Positions 38,753 to 47,060 of a stretch of DNA of 64,000 bases are shown in pieces. Under the pieces are notes generated by a model. That model was not told the DNA's origin. It saw only the letters and a program-made list of their open reading frames with translations, and did not search any database. Position 1 is the first letter of the stretch, and every line of letters begins with the position of its first letter. The position numbers and the translations under genes are program-made. Location of the stretch: assembly GCF_000730625.1 (NCBI RefSeq), contig NZ_BBIT01000020.1, positions 62,001 through 126,000 of the forward strand. The letters are read 5' to 3'. This DNA is from Pseudomonas oryzihabitans NBRC 102199. GTDB taxonomy: Bacteria; Pseudomonadota; Gammaproteobacteria; Pseudomonadales; Pseudomonadaceae.

Positions 38753-38935
38753 GGACCAGCGGTTCGCCCAGACGGAGAGCCGCCTCCCTGGCCCGCGCCG
38801 CGGGGGTCGACGCAGCCAGTCACTTGAGTATTGGCCAGCTCGCGGAAAGGTCCAGTCGGGATTGGACGTTTTTTAAACAGTTTTGGAATAGCGCTGCCCC
38901 GACACTGGCTATCTCGGGCCTTTCAGGCCCTTACC

Positions 38936-40066
38936 TTAGAAGCGTGCCAGCGCCCCGATCAGATCCAGTGTCTGCTCCAGCACGTGCTCGCTGGTATAGA
39001 AATGCGGCGACAGGCGGATGCCCGGACCGCGTTGGGCGCAGACCACGTCGGCGGTCTTGAGTCGCTCGAACAGCTGGCGATTGTCCCAGCCCTCGAGCGA
39101 GAAGGTGAGGATGCCCGAGCGGCGCTCGGCAGCGACCGGTGAATGCAGGACAGCACCGGGGAGACCGCGGATATGGCTGTCGAGCAGCTCGATCCGTGCC
39201 AGCAGGTCCTTGCCGACCTGCTCCATGCCGGCATCTTCCAGCAGCGACAGACTCGCCTCCAGGGCCACCGCGCCAAGCATGTTCGGGCTGCCGCACTCGA
39301 AGCGCATCGCCGTCTTGGCCGGTTGCCATTCACGCTGGCTGTAGTCGCCGGCGTTGTCCAGCATGTGCCAGCCGTATTCGTGCAGCTTCAGCTGCTCGCG
39401 CAGATCGGCGCGGCAATAGAACACCCCCAGGCCTTCCGGGCCGAGCATCCACTTGTGGCCGTCGGCCATGGCGAAGGCGCAGTTGCAGGCCTGGGCATCG
39501 AAGGGCAGGGCGCCCAGTTGCTGGATGGCATCGACGCACAGCAGCACGCCCTTGGCGTCGCAGCCCTGGCCCAGCTGGGGCAGGTCCAGGCGCAGGCCGC
39601 TGGCGTACTGCACGGCGCTGATGGCCATCAGGCGGGTGCGCGGACCGCAGGCGGCCAACAGATTGGCCTCGGGGGCCTCACCCAGGCCGACTTCCACCAC
39701 CTCGACGCCAAAGCGCGCCAGGGCTTCCCAGACCACCCGGTTGGAGGGGAACTCCTCGTCGCTGATCACCACCTGGTCGCCGCTCTGCAAGTCGAGGCCG
39801 AAGGCGACGAAGGAGAGAGCCTCGGAGGTGTTCTTCACCAGGGCGATGTCGCTGCTGGACGGCGCATTGAGTAGGCGGGTCAGGCGCTCGCGCAGGCGCT
39901 GTTCCATGACCAGCCAGGTCGGATAGTTGCGCGCACCGTACTGGCAGTTTTCGGCGGCGAATTCGGTGACAGCCTGCGCGGCGCGCTTGGGCCACGGGGC
40001 CACGGCCGCGTGGTTGAGGTATCTCATGGCGTAGGCCTGAGGGAATTCGTGCTTCCAGGAAGACAT
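38936..40066 (-). CDS. Class V aminotransferase-fold PLP enzyme, probably not a cysteine desulfurase
   Basis: 376 residues from the ATG at 40066; the open frame extends further upstream across other genes, but family sequence begins at SSWKHEFPQAYAMRYLNHAA. PLP lysine in ADGHKWMLGPEGLGVF. The position where desulfurases carry the persulfide cysteine reads VCAQRGPGIRLSPHFYTS, with no cysteine after the Arg-Gly pair, so a lyase/epimerase-like role (isopenicillin-N-epimerase-like family) is more likely. It diverges from a TetR gene. Substrate unknown. Confidence 0.85.
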   Translation of the reverse strand: MSSWKHEFPQAYAMRYLNHAAVAPWPKRAAQAVTEFAAENCQYGARNYPTWLVMEQRLRERLTRLLNAPSSSDIALVKNTSEALSFVAFGLDLQSGDQVVISDEEFPSNRVVWEALARFGVEVVEVGLGEAPEANLLAACGPRTRLMAISAVQYASGLRLDLPQLGQGCDAKGVLLCVDAIQQLGALPFDAQACNCAFAMADGHKWMLGPEGLGVFYCRADLREQLKLHEYGWHMLDNAGDYSQREWQPAKTAMRFECGSPNMLGAVALEASLSLLEDAGMEQVGKDLLARIELLDSHIRGLPGAVLHSPVAAERRSGILTFSLEGWDNRQLFERLKTADVVCAQRGPGIRLSPHFYTSEHVLEQTLDLIGALARF

Positions 40067-40237
40067 TGACTCGATCCGTACAATCTGGGTGTGATGGGGC
40101 ATAATAAGGGGCGCGCCCGCGCGGTTCACCGATGCTTTCGGTGCAGCTCGCCCAAGGTGTGACGAAGTGCCGGTATGCCGAGGGGTGACTGGCGATTCGA
40201 AGGCCCTATCCCTTTTCAAAACAACAAGTGGGCTGCC

Positions 40238-40879
40238 ATGCAGAAAGAATCCCGCAAAGTCCGCGAGTTCCGTCGCCGCGAACAGGAAATCCTCGATACC
40301 GCCCTGCAGCTGTTTCTCTCCGAAGGAGAAGACAGCGTCACCGTCGAGATGATCGCCGAGGCGGTCGGTATCGGCAAAGGCACCATCTACAAGCACTTCA
40401 ATTCCAAGGCCGAGATCTATCTGCGGCTGATGCTGGATTACGAACGGGACCTGGCCGAGCTGTTCCAGTCGGACAACGTTGCCCGCGACCGCGAAGCGCT
40501 CTCCCGCGCCTATTTCGAATTCCGCATGAGCGATCCGCAGCGCTACCGCCTGTTCGATCGCCTCGAGGAGAAGGTGGTCAAGACGCGGCAGGTGCCCGAA
40601 CTGGTCGAGCAGCTGCACAGCATCCGCACCTCCAACTTCCAGCGGCTGACCAGTCTGATCGAAGGCCGCATCGACGAAGGCAAGCTCGAGGACGTGCCGC
40701 CCTATTTCCACTACTGCGCCGCCTGGGCGCTGGTGCACGGGGCCGTGGCCCTTTACCATTCGCCGTTCTGGCGCGACGTGCTGGAGGATCAGGAAGGCTT
40801 CTTCCAGTTCCTCATGGAGATCGGCGTTCGCATGGGCAACCGACGCAAGCGAGACGTCGAAACGCCTGTCCGATCCTAG
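40238..40879 (+). CDS. TetR-family transcriptional regulator
   Basis: 213 residues from the ATG at 40238; the 63-bp longer frame is unlikely. An N-terminal helix-turn-helix (about 18-64: EILDTALQLFLSEGEDSVTV...AVGIGKGTIYKHFNSKAEIY) is joined to a helical ligand domain that is unusually rich in conserved aromatic residues (PPYFHYCAAWALVHGAVALYHSPFW). It diverges from the PLP enzyme and lies 66 bp before the radical SAM gene, either of which may be its target. Confidence 0.92.
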   Translation: MQKESRKVREFRRREQEILDTALQLFLSEGEDSVTVEMIAEAVGIGKGTIYKHFNSKAEIYLRLMLDYERDLAELFQSDNVARDREALSRAYFEFRMSDPQRYRLFDRLEEKVVKTRQVPELVEQLHSIRTSNFQRLTSLIEGRIDEGKLEDVPPYFHYCAAWALVHGAVALYHSPFWRDVLEDQEGFFQFLMEIGVRMGNRRKRDVETPVRS

Positions 40880-40945
40880 GGTCCGATAGAGGCGAGGGAT
40901 GCCGCGCCATCCCTTTTCTCTTGTCCCACTGGAGTAACCCCAAAG

Positions 40946-41914
40946 ATGATCGTTGACCGCCAGGGTAGGGCGTTTCGCAACTTGCGGATCAGCCTCACGG
41001 CGGCCTGCAACTATGCCTGTACGTACTGCGTGCCCAACGGCAAGCGGCTCGTGGCTGCGCAGGACGAACTCAGTGCCGAAACCATGGCACGGGGCGTGGA
41101 ATACCTCATCGATGCCGCCGGTATCGAACGGCTGCGCATCACCGGGGGCGAACCCCTGGTCACGCCGCGGCTGGAACCCTTTCTCGCCCGCGTTTCCCAG
41201 CTCGGTCTCAAGGACATCAGCCTGACCACCAATGGTCAGCTGCTGCCGCGCAAGCTGGATTTCCTCATCGACCACGGCATCCGCCGGCTCAACGTCTCCC
41301 TGGATACCCTCGATGCCGAGGCCTTTCCGCGTCTGGCGCGGGGGGGCGATCTGGCCACAGTGCTGGCCGGACTCGAAGCGGCCCGTGCGGCCGGTCTCAA
41401 GATCAAGCTCAACATGGTGCCCCTGCGTGGCCAGAATCTCGATCAGGTGCTGCCGCTGCTGGATTACTGCCTGGAGCGCGGCTTCGAACTCAGATTCATT
41501 GAGCTGATGCGCATGGGCCACCTGGCGAAGGATCCGGTCGCGTTCAACAACCAGTTGGTCTCCCTGGCCGAGTTGCTGGAGATCATCGGCTCGCGCCACG
41601 CCTATGTGCAAGCCGATGCGCCGGTGGACTCCACGGCGCTGCGCTATCGCGTCGAGTCGGGCGGGCATTTCGGCGTCATCGCCAATGAAAGCGTGCCCTT
41701 CTGCCGGACCTGCTCGCGACTGCGGCTGTCGTCCACGGGCTGGCTGCACGGCTGCCTGTCGTCGAGCAACCGCCACTATGTCGGCGATCTCTTGGACAAG
41801 CCGCGGCACCTGGCGCTGCCGGCGTTGCAGCGGCTGCTGGTCAAGGCGCTGGGCGACAAGCAGGACGTGGCCTTCTCGGGGGGCGTGACGGTCATGAAGA
41901 TCATCGGCGGCTGA
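40946..41914 (+). CDS. MoaA-like radical SAM enzyme (GTP 3',8-cyclase family)
   Basis: 322 residues. The radical SAM cluster is C21-x3-C25-x2-C28 (AACNYACTYC), followed by RITGGEPL. The C-terminal second cluster region is PFCRTCSRLRLSSTGWLHGCL, and the protein ends in the Gly-Gly tail (KIIGG) that MoaA needs for catalysis. So it may be a real GTP cyclase in molybdopterin synthesis, as a paralogue outside a moa operon, or a relative with a different substrate. Ribosome-binding site GGAG about 11 nt before ATG. Its neighbours are a TetR regulator and a DUF4823 lipoprotein; no other moa gene is seen. Confidence 0.87.
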   Translation: MIVDRQGRAFRNLRISLTAACNYACTYCVPNGKRLVAAQDELSAETMARGVEYLIDAAGIERLRITGGEPLVTPRLEPFLARVSQLGLKDISLTTNGQLLPRKLDFLIDHGIRRLNVSLDTLDAEAFPRLARGGDLATVLAGLEAARAAGLKIKLNMVPLRGQNLDQVLPLLDYCLERGFELRFIELMRMGHLAKDPVAFNNQLVSLAELLEIIGSRHAYVQADAPVDSTALRYRVESGGHFGVIANESVPFCRTCSRLRLSSTGWLHGCLSSSNRHYVGDLLDKPRHLALPALQRLLVKALGDKQDVAFSGGVTVMKIIGG

Positions 41915-42001
41915 TCTACCCGCTGCGCCTCAAGCTGGCGCGAAAGCTGCTAAGGCCCCTGTATCGACGGCAACTTGGCGCCGGACAGGGGTCTGCTTTC
42001 C

Positions 42002-42616
42002 ATGGTCACACTGCGTTTTCTGTTCATTTCCGTGCTGCTGGCCGCTCTGGGTGGCTGCATGAACGTCAGCGACATGGCGTCCGGGGTCGAGTACCACCTG
42101 CGCGATGCGGGGCTGCTCGACTACAGCAAGACCCAGCGGCTGAACAACTTTCGGCTGCAGGCCGACTCCTACATCTACATAGCCCAGGGCGCCTTCGTGC
42201 CCCTCGGCCATCCCTATGCCCGCCCGAACGTGGTGGCGGAAGAGGCCTTCAAGGGCTTCGTGGAGTATTTCCCCCGGGTGCGTCGGGCGGACAAGCCGGA
42301 GGGCTTCGACGAGGCCATGGCCAAGGCCCGCCAGCTTGGGGCCCATTATGTGCTCTACACCCGCTTCGCCGGTGCGGACGATCGCATCGGGACTTGGGAA
42401 GAGTGGGAAGACCAGGACGACATCGGCCGGGTAGGGCGCGATCGCAGCGTCGTGCAGATGATGCTTGTGGAGGTCGCCACCTTCCGCCTGGTGGACACGG
42501 CGCGGATCCGCAGTCGTGGCGGCTTCCTGACGTTCTATGACGAGCGTCCGGAAGACCTGCTCGGACCGGCGCTCAACCAATACGCTCAACGCCTGCTGGG
42601 GTTGGGCAGCCGCTAG
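42002..42616 (+). CDS. DUF4823 lipoprotein
   Basis: 204 residues from the ATG at 42002. The signal peptide ends in a lipobox (LLAALGGC), followed by MNVSDMASGVEYHLRDAG. The remainder matches what I recall of DUF4823 proteins of pseudomonads, with a repeated THYVLYTRFAGADDR-like beta segment. Anchored in the outer or inner membrane; function unknown. The DUF1285 gene follows 11 bp downstream. Confidence 0.78.
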   Translation: MVTLRFLFISVLLAALGGCMNVSDMASGVEYHLRDAGLLDYSKTQRLNNFRLQADSYIYIAQGAFVPLGHPYARPNVVAEEAFKGFVEYFPRVRRADKPEGFDEAMAKARQLGAHYVLYTRFAGADDRIGTWEEWEDQDDIGRVGRDRSVVQMMLVEVATFRLVDTARIRSRGGFLTFYDERPEDLLGPALNQYAQRLLGLGSR

Positions 42617-42627
42617 AGGAGAAGGAC

Positions 42628-43188
42628 GTGAGCCAGGTCGATGTGACGCGCAACCTGCTGGCGCAGTTGCCAGCTGCGGAAGAGGGCCGGCTGCCGCCCG
42701 TGGAGCTCTGGCATCCGCCCTTCTGCGGCGACATCGACATGCGCATCGCCCGGGACGGCACCTGGTATCACCAGGGCACCCCCATCACCCGACCGTCCAT
42801 GGTGCGGCTGTTTTCCACCATCCTGCGCCGCGATCCCGAGCGCTTCGTACTGGTGACGCCGGTGGAATGCGTGGGCATCCAGGTGGAAGACGCACCCTTT
42901 CTGGCCGTGGACGTCGAATGGCGTGGCAGTGGCCAGGAGCAGACCCTGGATCTGGTTACGAACGTGGGCGACAGGGTCGCCGTCGATGCCGAACATCCAT
43001 TGCGCTTCGAGGAGCAGGATGACCAGCCGGCACCCTATGTGCGCGTGCGTGGCGGTCTGGAGGCGCGGCTCAATCGGGCGGTGTTCTACCGGCTGATGGA
43101 GAGGGTCGAGGAGAGTGACCACGAGGGCCGTTCCTGGCTCGGTCTCTGGAGCCGTGGCAGCTTCTTTCCCGTAGCGCCCGCTGAATGA
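42628..43188 (+). CDS. DUF1285 protein
   Basis: 186 residues from the GTG at 42628, with AGGAG 8-12 nt upstream. The DUF1285 hallmark region is PFCGDIDMRIARDGTWYHQGTPITRPSMVRLFSTIL, and VTPVECVGIQVEDAPFLAVDV follows. Soluble, no signal peptide. The family has been structurally characterised but has no assigned function. Co-directional with the DUF4823 gene; ends at a bidirectional terminator shared with the ETF-QO gene. Confidence 0.88.
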   Translation: MSQVDVTRNLLAQLPAAEEGRLPPVELWHPPFCGDIDMRIARDGTWYHQGTPITRPSMVRLFSTILRRDPERFVLVTPVECVGIQVEDAPFLAVDVEWRGSGQEQTLDLVTNVGDRVAVDAEHPLRFEEQDDQPAPYVRVRGGLEARLNRAVFYRLMERVEESDHEGRSWLGLWSRGSFFPVAPAE

Positions 43189-43189
43189 A

Positions 43190-43215
43190 GAAAGGGCCCC
43201 TCGGGGCCCTTTCTT
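43190..43215. terminator. Bidirectional terminator between DUF1285 and ETF-QO genes
   Basis: AGAAAGGGCCCC-TC-GGGGCCCTTTCT, a 12-bp perfect stem with short A/T flanks, lying between the convergent stop codons. Confidence 0.85.
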
Positions 43216-43219
43216 ACGC

Positions 43220-44869
43220 TTACATGTTGGGGTAGTTGGGGCCCCCGCTGCCTTCCGGCGCCACCCAGGTGATGTTCTGCGCCGGGTCCTTGATGTCGCA
43301 GGTCTTGCAGTGGACGCAGTTCTGGGCATTGATCTGGAAGCGCGGCTCGCCGCCATCGCGGACCACCTCGTAGACGCCGGCCGGGCAGTAGCGCTGGGCG
43401 GGTTCGTCATACAGCGGCAGGTTCTGCGCGATGGGAATCGAGGGATCCCTGAGCTTCAGGTGAACCGGCTGGTCTTCCTCGTGGTTGGTGTTGGAGAGGA
43501 ACACCGAGGACAGCTTGTCGAAACTCAGCTTGCCATCCGGCTTGGGATAGCTGATGCGTGGCGCCTCGTCGGCCTTCTTCAGGCAGGTGTGGTCCATGCG
43601 CCGATCGTGCAGGGTGAAGGGCAGGGCGCCCCCCAGCAGGTTGTGCTCGACGAAGGCGAAGGCCGGGCCCAGCAGCGGACCGAACTTGTGCATGGCCGGG
43701 CCGAAATTGCGGCTGGCATGGAGTTCTTCCTGCAGCCAGCTGCCCTTGAAGCCATCCACGTAGCCCTGCAATTCGTCGCCTTCGCGCCCGGCCGCGAGGG
43801 CGGTGACGATAGCGTCGGCGGCGAGCATGCCGGACTTCATGGCGGTGTGGCTGCCCTTGATCTTGGCCGGGTTCAAGGTGCCCAGGTCGCAGCCGATCAG
43901 GGCGCCACCGGGAAAGACCATCTTCGGCAGGGAATTAAGGCCGCCCTTGACCAGGGCGCGGGCGCCGTAGGAGACGCGCTTGCCGCCTTCCAGGTACTGG
44001 GCCACCACCGGGTGGTGCTTGTAGCGCTGGAACTCGTCATAGGGCGAGAGGTGCGGATTGCTGTAGGCCAGATCGACGATCAGCCCGACCACCACCTGAT
44101 TGTCTTCCAGGTGATAGAGGAAGGAACCCCCCGGGTTCTCCTTGTCCAGCGGCCAGCCGGAGGTGTGGATCACCAGGCCCTGCTCGTGCTTGGCCGGGTC
44201 GATCTCCCACAGCTCCTTGATGCCGATGCCGTAGTGCTGCGGATCGGCGCCTTCGCCGAGCTTGAATCTCTGACCCAGCTGCTTGCCCAGATGGCCACGG
44301 CAGCCCTCGGCGAACAGGGTGTACTTGCCGCGCAGTTCCATGCCGGGGGTATAGACCCCCTCCTTGGGCTGGCCTTCGCGATCCACGCCCAGGTCGCCAG
44401 TGATGATGCCGCGCACCACGCCCTGCTCATCGATCAGCGGCTCCTGGGCGGCAAAGCCCGGATAGATCTCCACGCCCAGGGCTTCGGCCTGCTGGCCCAG
44501 CCAGCGGCAGAGGTTGCCCAGGGAGATGATGTAGTTGCCCTCGTTGTGCATGGGCTTGGGCACGAAGAAATTCGGTACCTTGGTCGCCTGACGCTCGTCC
44601 TTGAGCAGGTAGATGTCGTCGCGCTTGACCGGGGTGTTCAGCGGCGCGCCCAGTTCCTTCCAGTTGGGAAAGAGCTCGTCCAGGGCGCGCGGTTCGAAGA
44701 CCGCGCCGGAGAGAATGTGGGCGCCGACCTCGGAGCCTTTCTCGACCACGCAGACGCTGATCTCCTGGCCTTTCTCGGCCGCCTGCTGCTTGAGACGACA
44801 GGCCGCGGACAGGCCCGCGGGGCCGGCCCCGACGATCACCACGTCGAATTCCATGTATTCGCGTTCCAC
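43220..44869 (-). CDS. Electron transfer flavoprotein-ubiquinone oxidoreductase
   Basis: 549 residues. FAD-binding motif VVIVGAGPAGLSAACRLKQ, the ubiquinone/membrane-binding region in the middle, and at the C-terminus the [4Fe-4S] cysteines in CPAGVYE...NAQNCVHCKTCDIKDP. It passes electrons from ETF, which collects them from acyl-CoA and other dehydrogenases, to ubiquinone. Divergent from etfBA across a 292-bp region with a shared operator. Confidence 0.96.
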   Translation of the reverse strand: MEREYMEFDVVIVGAGPAGLSAACRLKQQAAEKGQEISVCVVEKGSEVGAHILSGAVFEPRALDELFPNWKELGAPLNTPVKRDDIYLLKDERQATKVPNFFVPKPMHNEGNYIISLGNLCRWLGQQAEALGVEIYPGFAAQEPLIDEQGVVRGIITGDLGVDREGQPKEGVYTPGMELRGKYTLFAEGCRGHLGKQLGQRFKLGEGADPQHYGIGIKELWEIDPAKHEQGLVIHTSGWPLDKENPGGSFLYHLEDNQVVVGLIVDLAYSNPHLSPYDEFQRYKHHPVVAQYLEGGKRVSYGARALVKGGLNSLPKMVFPGGALIGCDLGTLNPAKIKGSHTAMKSGMLAADAIVTALAAGREGDELQGYVDGFKGSWLQEELHASRNFGPAMHKFGPLLGPAFAFVEHNLLGGALPFTLHDRRMDHTCLKKADEAPRISYPKPDGKLSFDKLSSVFLSNTNHEEDQPVHLKLRDPSIPIAQNLPLYDEPAQRYCPAGVYEVVRDGGEPRFQINAQNCVHCKTCDIKDPAQNITWVAPEGSGGPNYPNM

Positions 44870-44934
44870 GGCTCACTCTCCTCAGGCAAAGCTCACGATC
44901 TGGTTATTTATGTAGGGGTGCAACAAAAGACTTC

Positions 44935-44940
44935 ATTATA
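44935..44940 (-). promoter_or_regulatory. -10 box for the ETF-QO gene
   Basis: A perfect TATAAT on the minus strand, 66 bp before the ETF-QO start. The -35 region at the proper distance (about 44958-44963) is a poor match, which suits a regulated promoter. Confidence 0.5.
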
Positions 44941-44965
44941 TCCCGCGTGCTCCCTGGCACCCATT

Positions 44966-44979
44966 CAAACGTTTGTTTA
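44966..44979. promoter_or_regulatory. Candidate PsrA operator between divergent ETF promoters
   Basis: CAAAC-GTTT-GTTTA fits the PsrA motif (G/C)AAAC-N2-4-GTTT(G/C) at all but the last base, and the first ten bases CAAACGTTTG are a perfect palindrome. It overlaps a plausible etfB -35 (TTGTTT, 44973-44978; -10 TTAGAC, 44997-45002) and lies just upstream of the ETF-QO -35. PsrA is the long-chain fatty-acid-responsive repressor of beta-oxidation genes in Pseudomonas. Confidence 0.55.
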
Positions 44980-45161
44980 AATTTTCTGCAAGCCTGTTAG
45001 ACTCGGGAGTTACTGGCCCCTGACGGACTGTCGCGTTGACCCCTGCTGCCGTGGAGGTCAACATAAGAAGAATTTGCAACAAGGTTGGAGCGGCAGGGGT
45101 CGTGTCCAACGCAAGGCCGCCTTGGCGTCCTGTTTATTCACCAGAATAAATCGAGGGATTC

Positions 45162-45914
45162 ATGAAGGTTCTCGTAGCTGTCAAACGCGTGGTGGACTAC
45201 AACGTCAAGGTCCGCGTCAAGGCCGACCAGACCGGTGTCGACCTGGCCAACGTCAAGATGTCCATGAACCCCTTCTGCGAGATTGCCGTGGAAGAAGCGG
45301 TGCGCCTGAAGGAAAAGGGTATCGCCAGCGAGATCGTGGTCGTGACCGCGGGTCCCGCCCAGGCGCAGGAGCAACTGCGTACCGCCCTGGCACTGGGCGC
45401 CGATCGCGCCGTGCTGATCGACACCGGCACTGCCGAGCTGTCGTCGCTGACCACCGCCAAGTTGCTCAAGGCCGTGGTGGACAAGGAACAGCCCCAGCTG
45501 GTGATCCTGGGCAAGCAGGCCATCGACAGCGACAACAACCAGACCGGCCAGATGCTGGCGGCCCTGACCGGCTTCGCCCAGGGCACCTTTGCCTCCAAGG
45601 TGGAGCAGGCCGGTGACGGCCTCAACGTGACCCGCGAGATCGATGGCGGTCTGCAGACCGTGGCGCTCAAGCTGCCGGCGGTGGTGACCACCGACCTGCG
45701 TCTCAACGAGCCGCGCTACGCCTCGCTGCCCAACATCATGAAAGCCAAGAAGAAGCCGCTGGAAACCCTGACCCCGGACGCCCTCGGCGTGGCGGTGAAG
45801 GCCTCCTACGAGGTGGTCAAGGTGGAAGCCCCGGCCGGTCGTCAGGCGGGTATCAAGGTCAAGTCCGTGGCCGAACTGGTCGAAAAACTCAAGAACGAAG
45901 CGAAGGTGATCTGA
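45162..45914 (+). CDS. etfB: Electron transfer flavoprotein beta subunit
   Basis: 250 residues starting [20 protein letters not shown], with the ETF-beta signature around [25 protein letters not shown]. It binds AMP and forms the heterodimer with EtfA that accepts electrons from acyl-CoA dehydrogenases. The stop overlaps the etfA start by one base. Confidence 0.97.
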   Translation: MKVLVAVKRVVDYNVKVRVKADQTGVDLANVKMSMNPFCEIAVEEAVRLKEKGIASEIVVVTAGPAQAQEQLRTALALGADRAVLIDTGTAELSSLTTAKLLKAVVDKEQPQLVILGKQAIDSDNNQTGQMLAALTGFAQGTFASKVEQAGDGLNVTREIDGGLQTVALKLPAVVTTDLRLNEPRYASLPNIMKAKKKPLETLTPDALGVAVKASYEVVKVEAPAGRQAGIKVKSVAELVEKLKNEAKVI

Positions 45915-46843
45915 TGGCCATTCTCGTCATTGCCGACCACGACAACGCCAACCTCTTCGGCGCTACCCTGAACACCGTTGCCGCGGCCCAGGCCATCGGT
46001 GGCGATATCCATGTGCTGGTCGCCGGCCAGAATGCCCAGCCGGTCGCCGACGCCGCCGCCAAGGTCGCCGGTGTCAGCAAGGTGCTCCTGGCCGACAACG
46101 CCGCCTACGCGCACCAGCTGCCGGAAAACCTTGCGCCGCTGGTGGTCGAGCTGGCCGCCAACTACAGCCACGTACTGGCCGCTGCCAGCACCAATGGTAA
46201 GAACTTCCTGCCGCGCGTCGCCGCACTGCTGGATGTCGACCAGATCTCCGAGATCATCGCCGTCGAATCCGCCGACACCTTCAAGCGGCCGATCTACGCC
46301 GGCAACGCCATCGCCACCGTGCGCTCCACGGCGCCGATCAAGGTGATCACCGTGCGCGCCACCGGTTTCGATCCGGTCGCCGCCGAGGGCGGTTCCGCCG
46401 CCATCGAAGCCGTGAGCCTGGTAAAGGACGCCGGCATCTCCAGCTTCGTCGGCGAAGAGCTGGCCAAGTCCGACCGTCCGGAGCTGGGCGCCGCCAAGGT
46501 GGTGGTCTCCGGTGGTCGCGGTCTGCAGAACGGTGACAACTTCAAGATCCTCTACGCCCTGGCCGACAAGCTGGGCGCCGCCGTGGGTGCCTCGCGCGCC
46601 GCGGTCGACGCCGGCTTCGTGCCCAACGACATGCAGGTCGGCCAGACCGGCAAGATCGTCGCGCCGCAGCTGTACATCGCCGTGGGCATCTCCGGTGCCA
46701 TCCAGCACCTGGCGGGCATGAAGGACTCCAAGGTGATCGTCGCCATCAACAAGGACGAGGAGGCGCCGATCTTCCAGGTGGCCGACTACGGCCTGGTGGG
46801 TGACCTGTTCGAATTGATCCCCGAGCTGGAAAAGGCCATCTGA
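45914..46843 (+). CDS. etfA: Electron transfer flavoprotein alpha subunit
   Basis: 309 residues. C-terminal FAD domain with [71 protein letters not shown] spread across about residues 197-275 (the family signature). It starts on the last base of the etfB stop (TGATGG). A terminator follows 18 bp after its stop. Confidence 0.97.
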   Translation: MAILVIADHDNANLFGATLNTVAAAQAIGGDIHVLVAGQNAQPVADAAAKVAGVSKVLLADNAAYAHQLPENLAPLVVELAANYSHVLAAASTNGKNFLPRVAALLDVDQISEIIAVESADTFKRPIYAGNAIATVRSTAPIKVITVRATGFDPVAAEGGSAAIEAVSLVKDAGISSFVGEELAKSDRPELGAAKVVVSGGRGLQNGDNFKILYALADKLGAAVGASRAAVDAGFVPNDMQVGQTGKIVAPQLYIAVGISGAIQHLAGMKDSKVIVAINKDEEAPIFQVADYGLVGDLFELIPELEKAI

Positions 46844-46861
46844 GGCCCACCCTCGTGCAAG

Positions 46862-46885
46862 AGCCCGCCCCTTGGCGGGCTTTTT
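46862..46885 (+). terminator. Terminator of etfBA
   Basis: AGCCCGCC-CCTT-GGCGGGCT followed by TTTT: an 8-bp stem with tetraloop. Confidence 0.9.
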
Positions 46886-47003
46886 CATGGGCGCGACAAG
46901 CCCTCTGGCAGAGCCCCTGGCGTCAAGGAGAGGTGCGCCGGTTCCTTGTCGTTTTTGGACATTGCCGCCCCGGGAAGGGAAGGGTTAAGGTCAGGCCTAG
47001 CTG

Positions 47004-47015
47004 TACCGGTATACC
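47004..47015. promoter_or_regulatory. Overlapping palindromes upstream of the MocR gene
   Basis: TACCGGTA (47004-47011) and GGTATACC (47008-47015) overlap by four bases, 46-57 bp before the MocR start. A possible operator, untested. Confidence 0.35.
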
Positions 47016-47060
47016 TTCAGGGTAGCCTGCTACTGTTCCGCTTTCGTCCAGGAAGACGCC

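Noticed and set aside
38936-41809. 957-residue minus-strand open frame
   Set aside because: Only the last 376 residues (from 40066) have family sequence; the rest runs antisense through the TetR and radical SAM genes.
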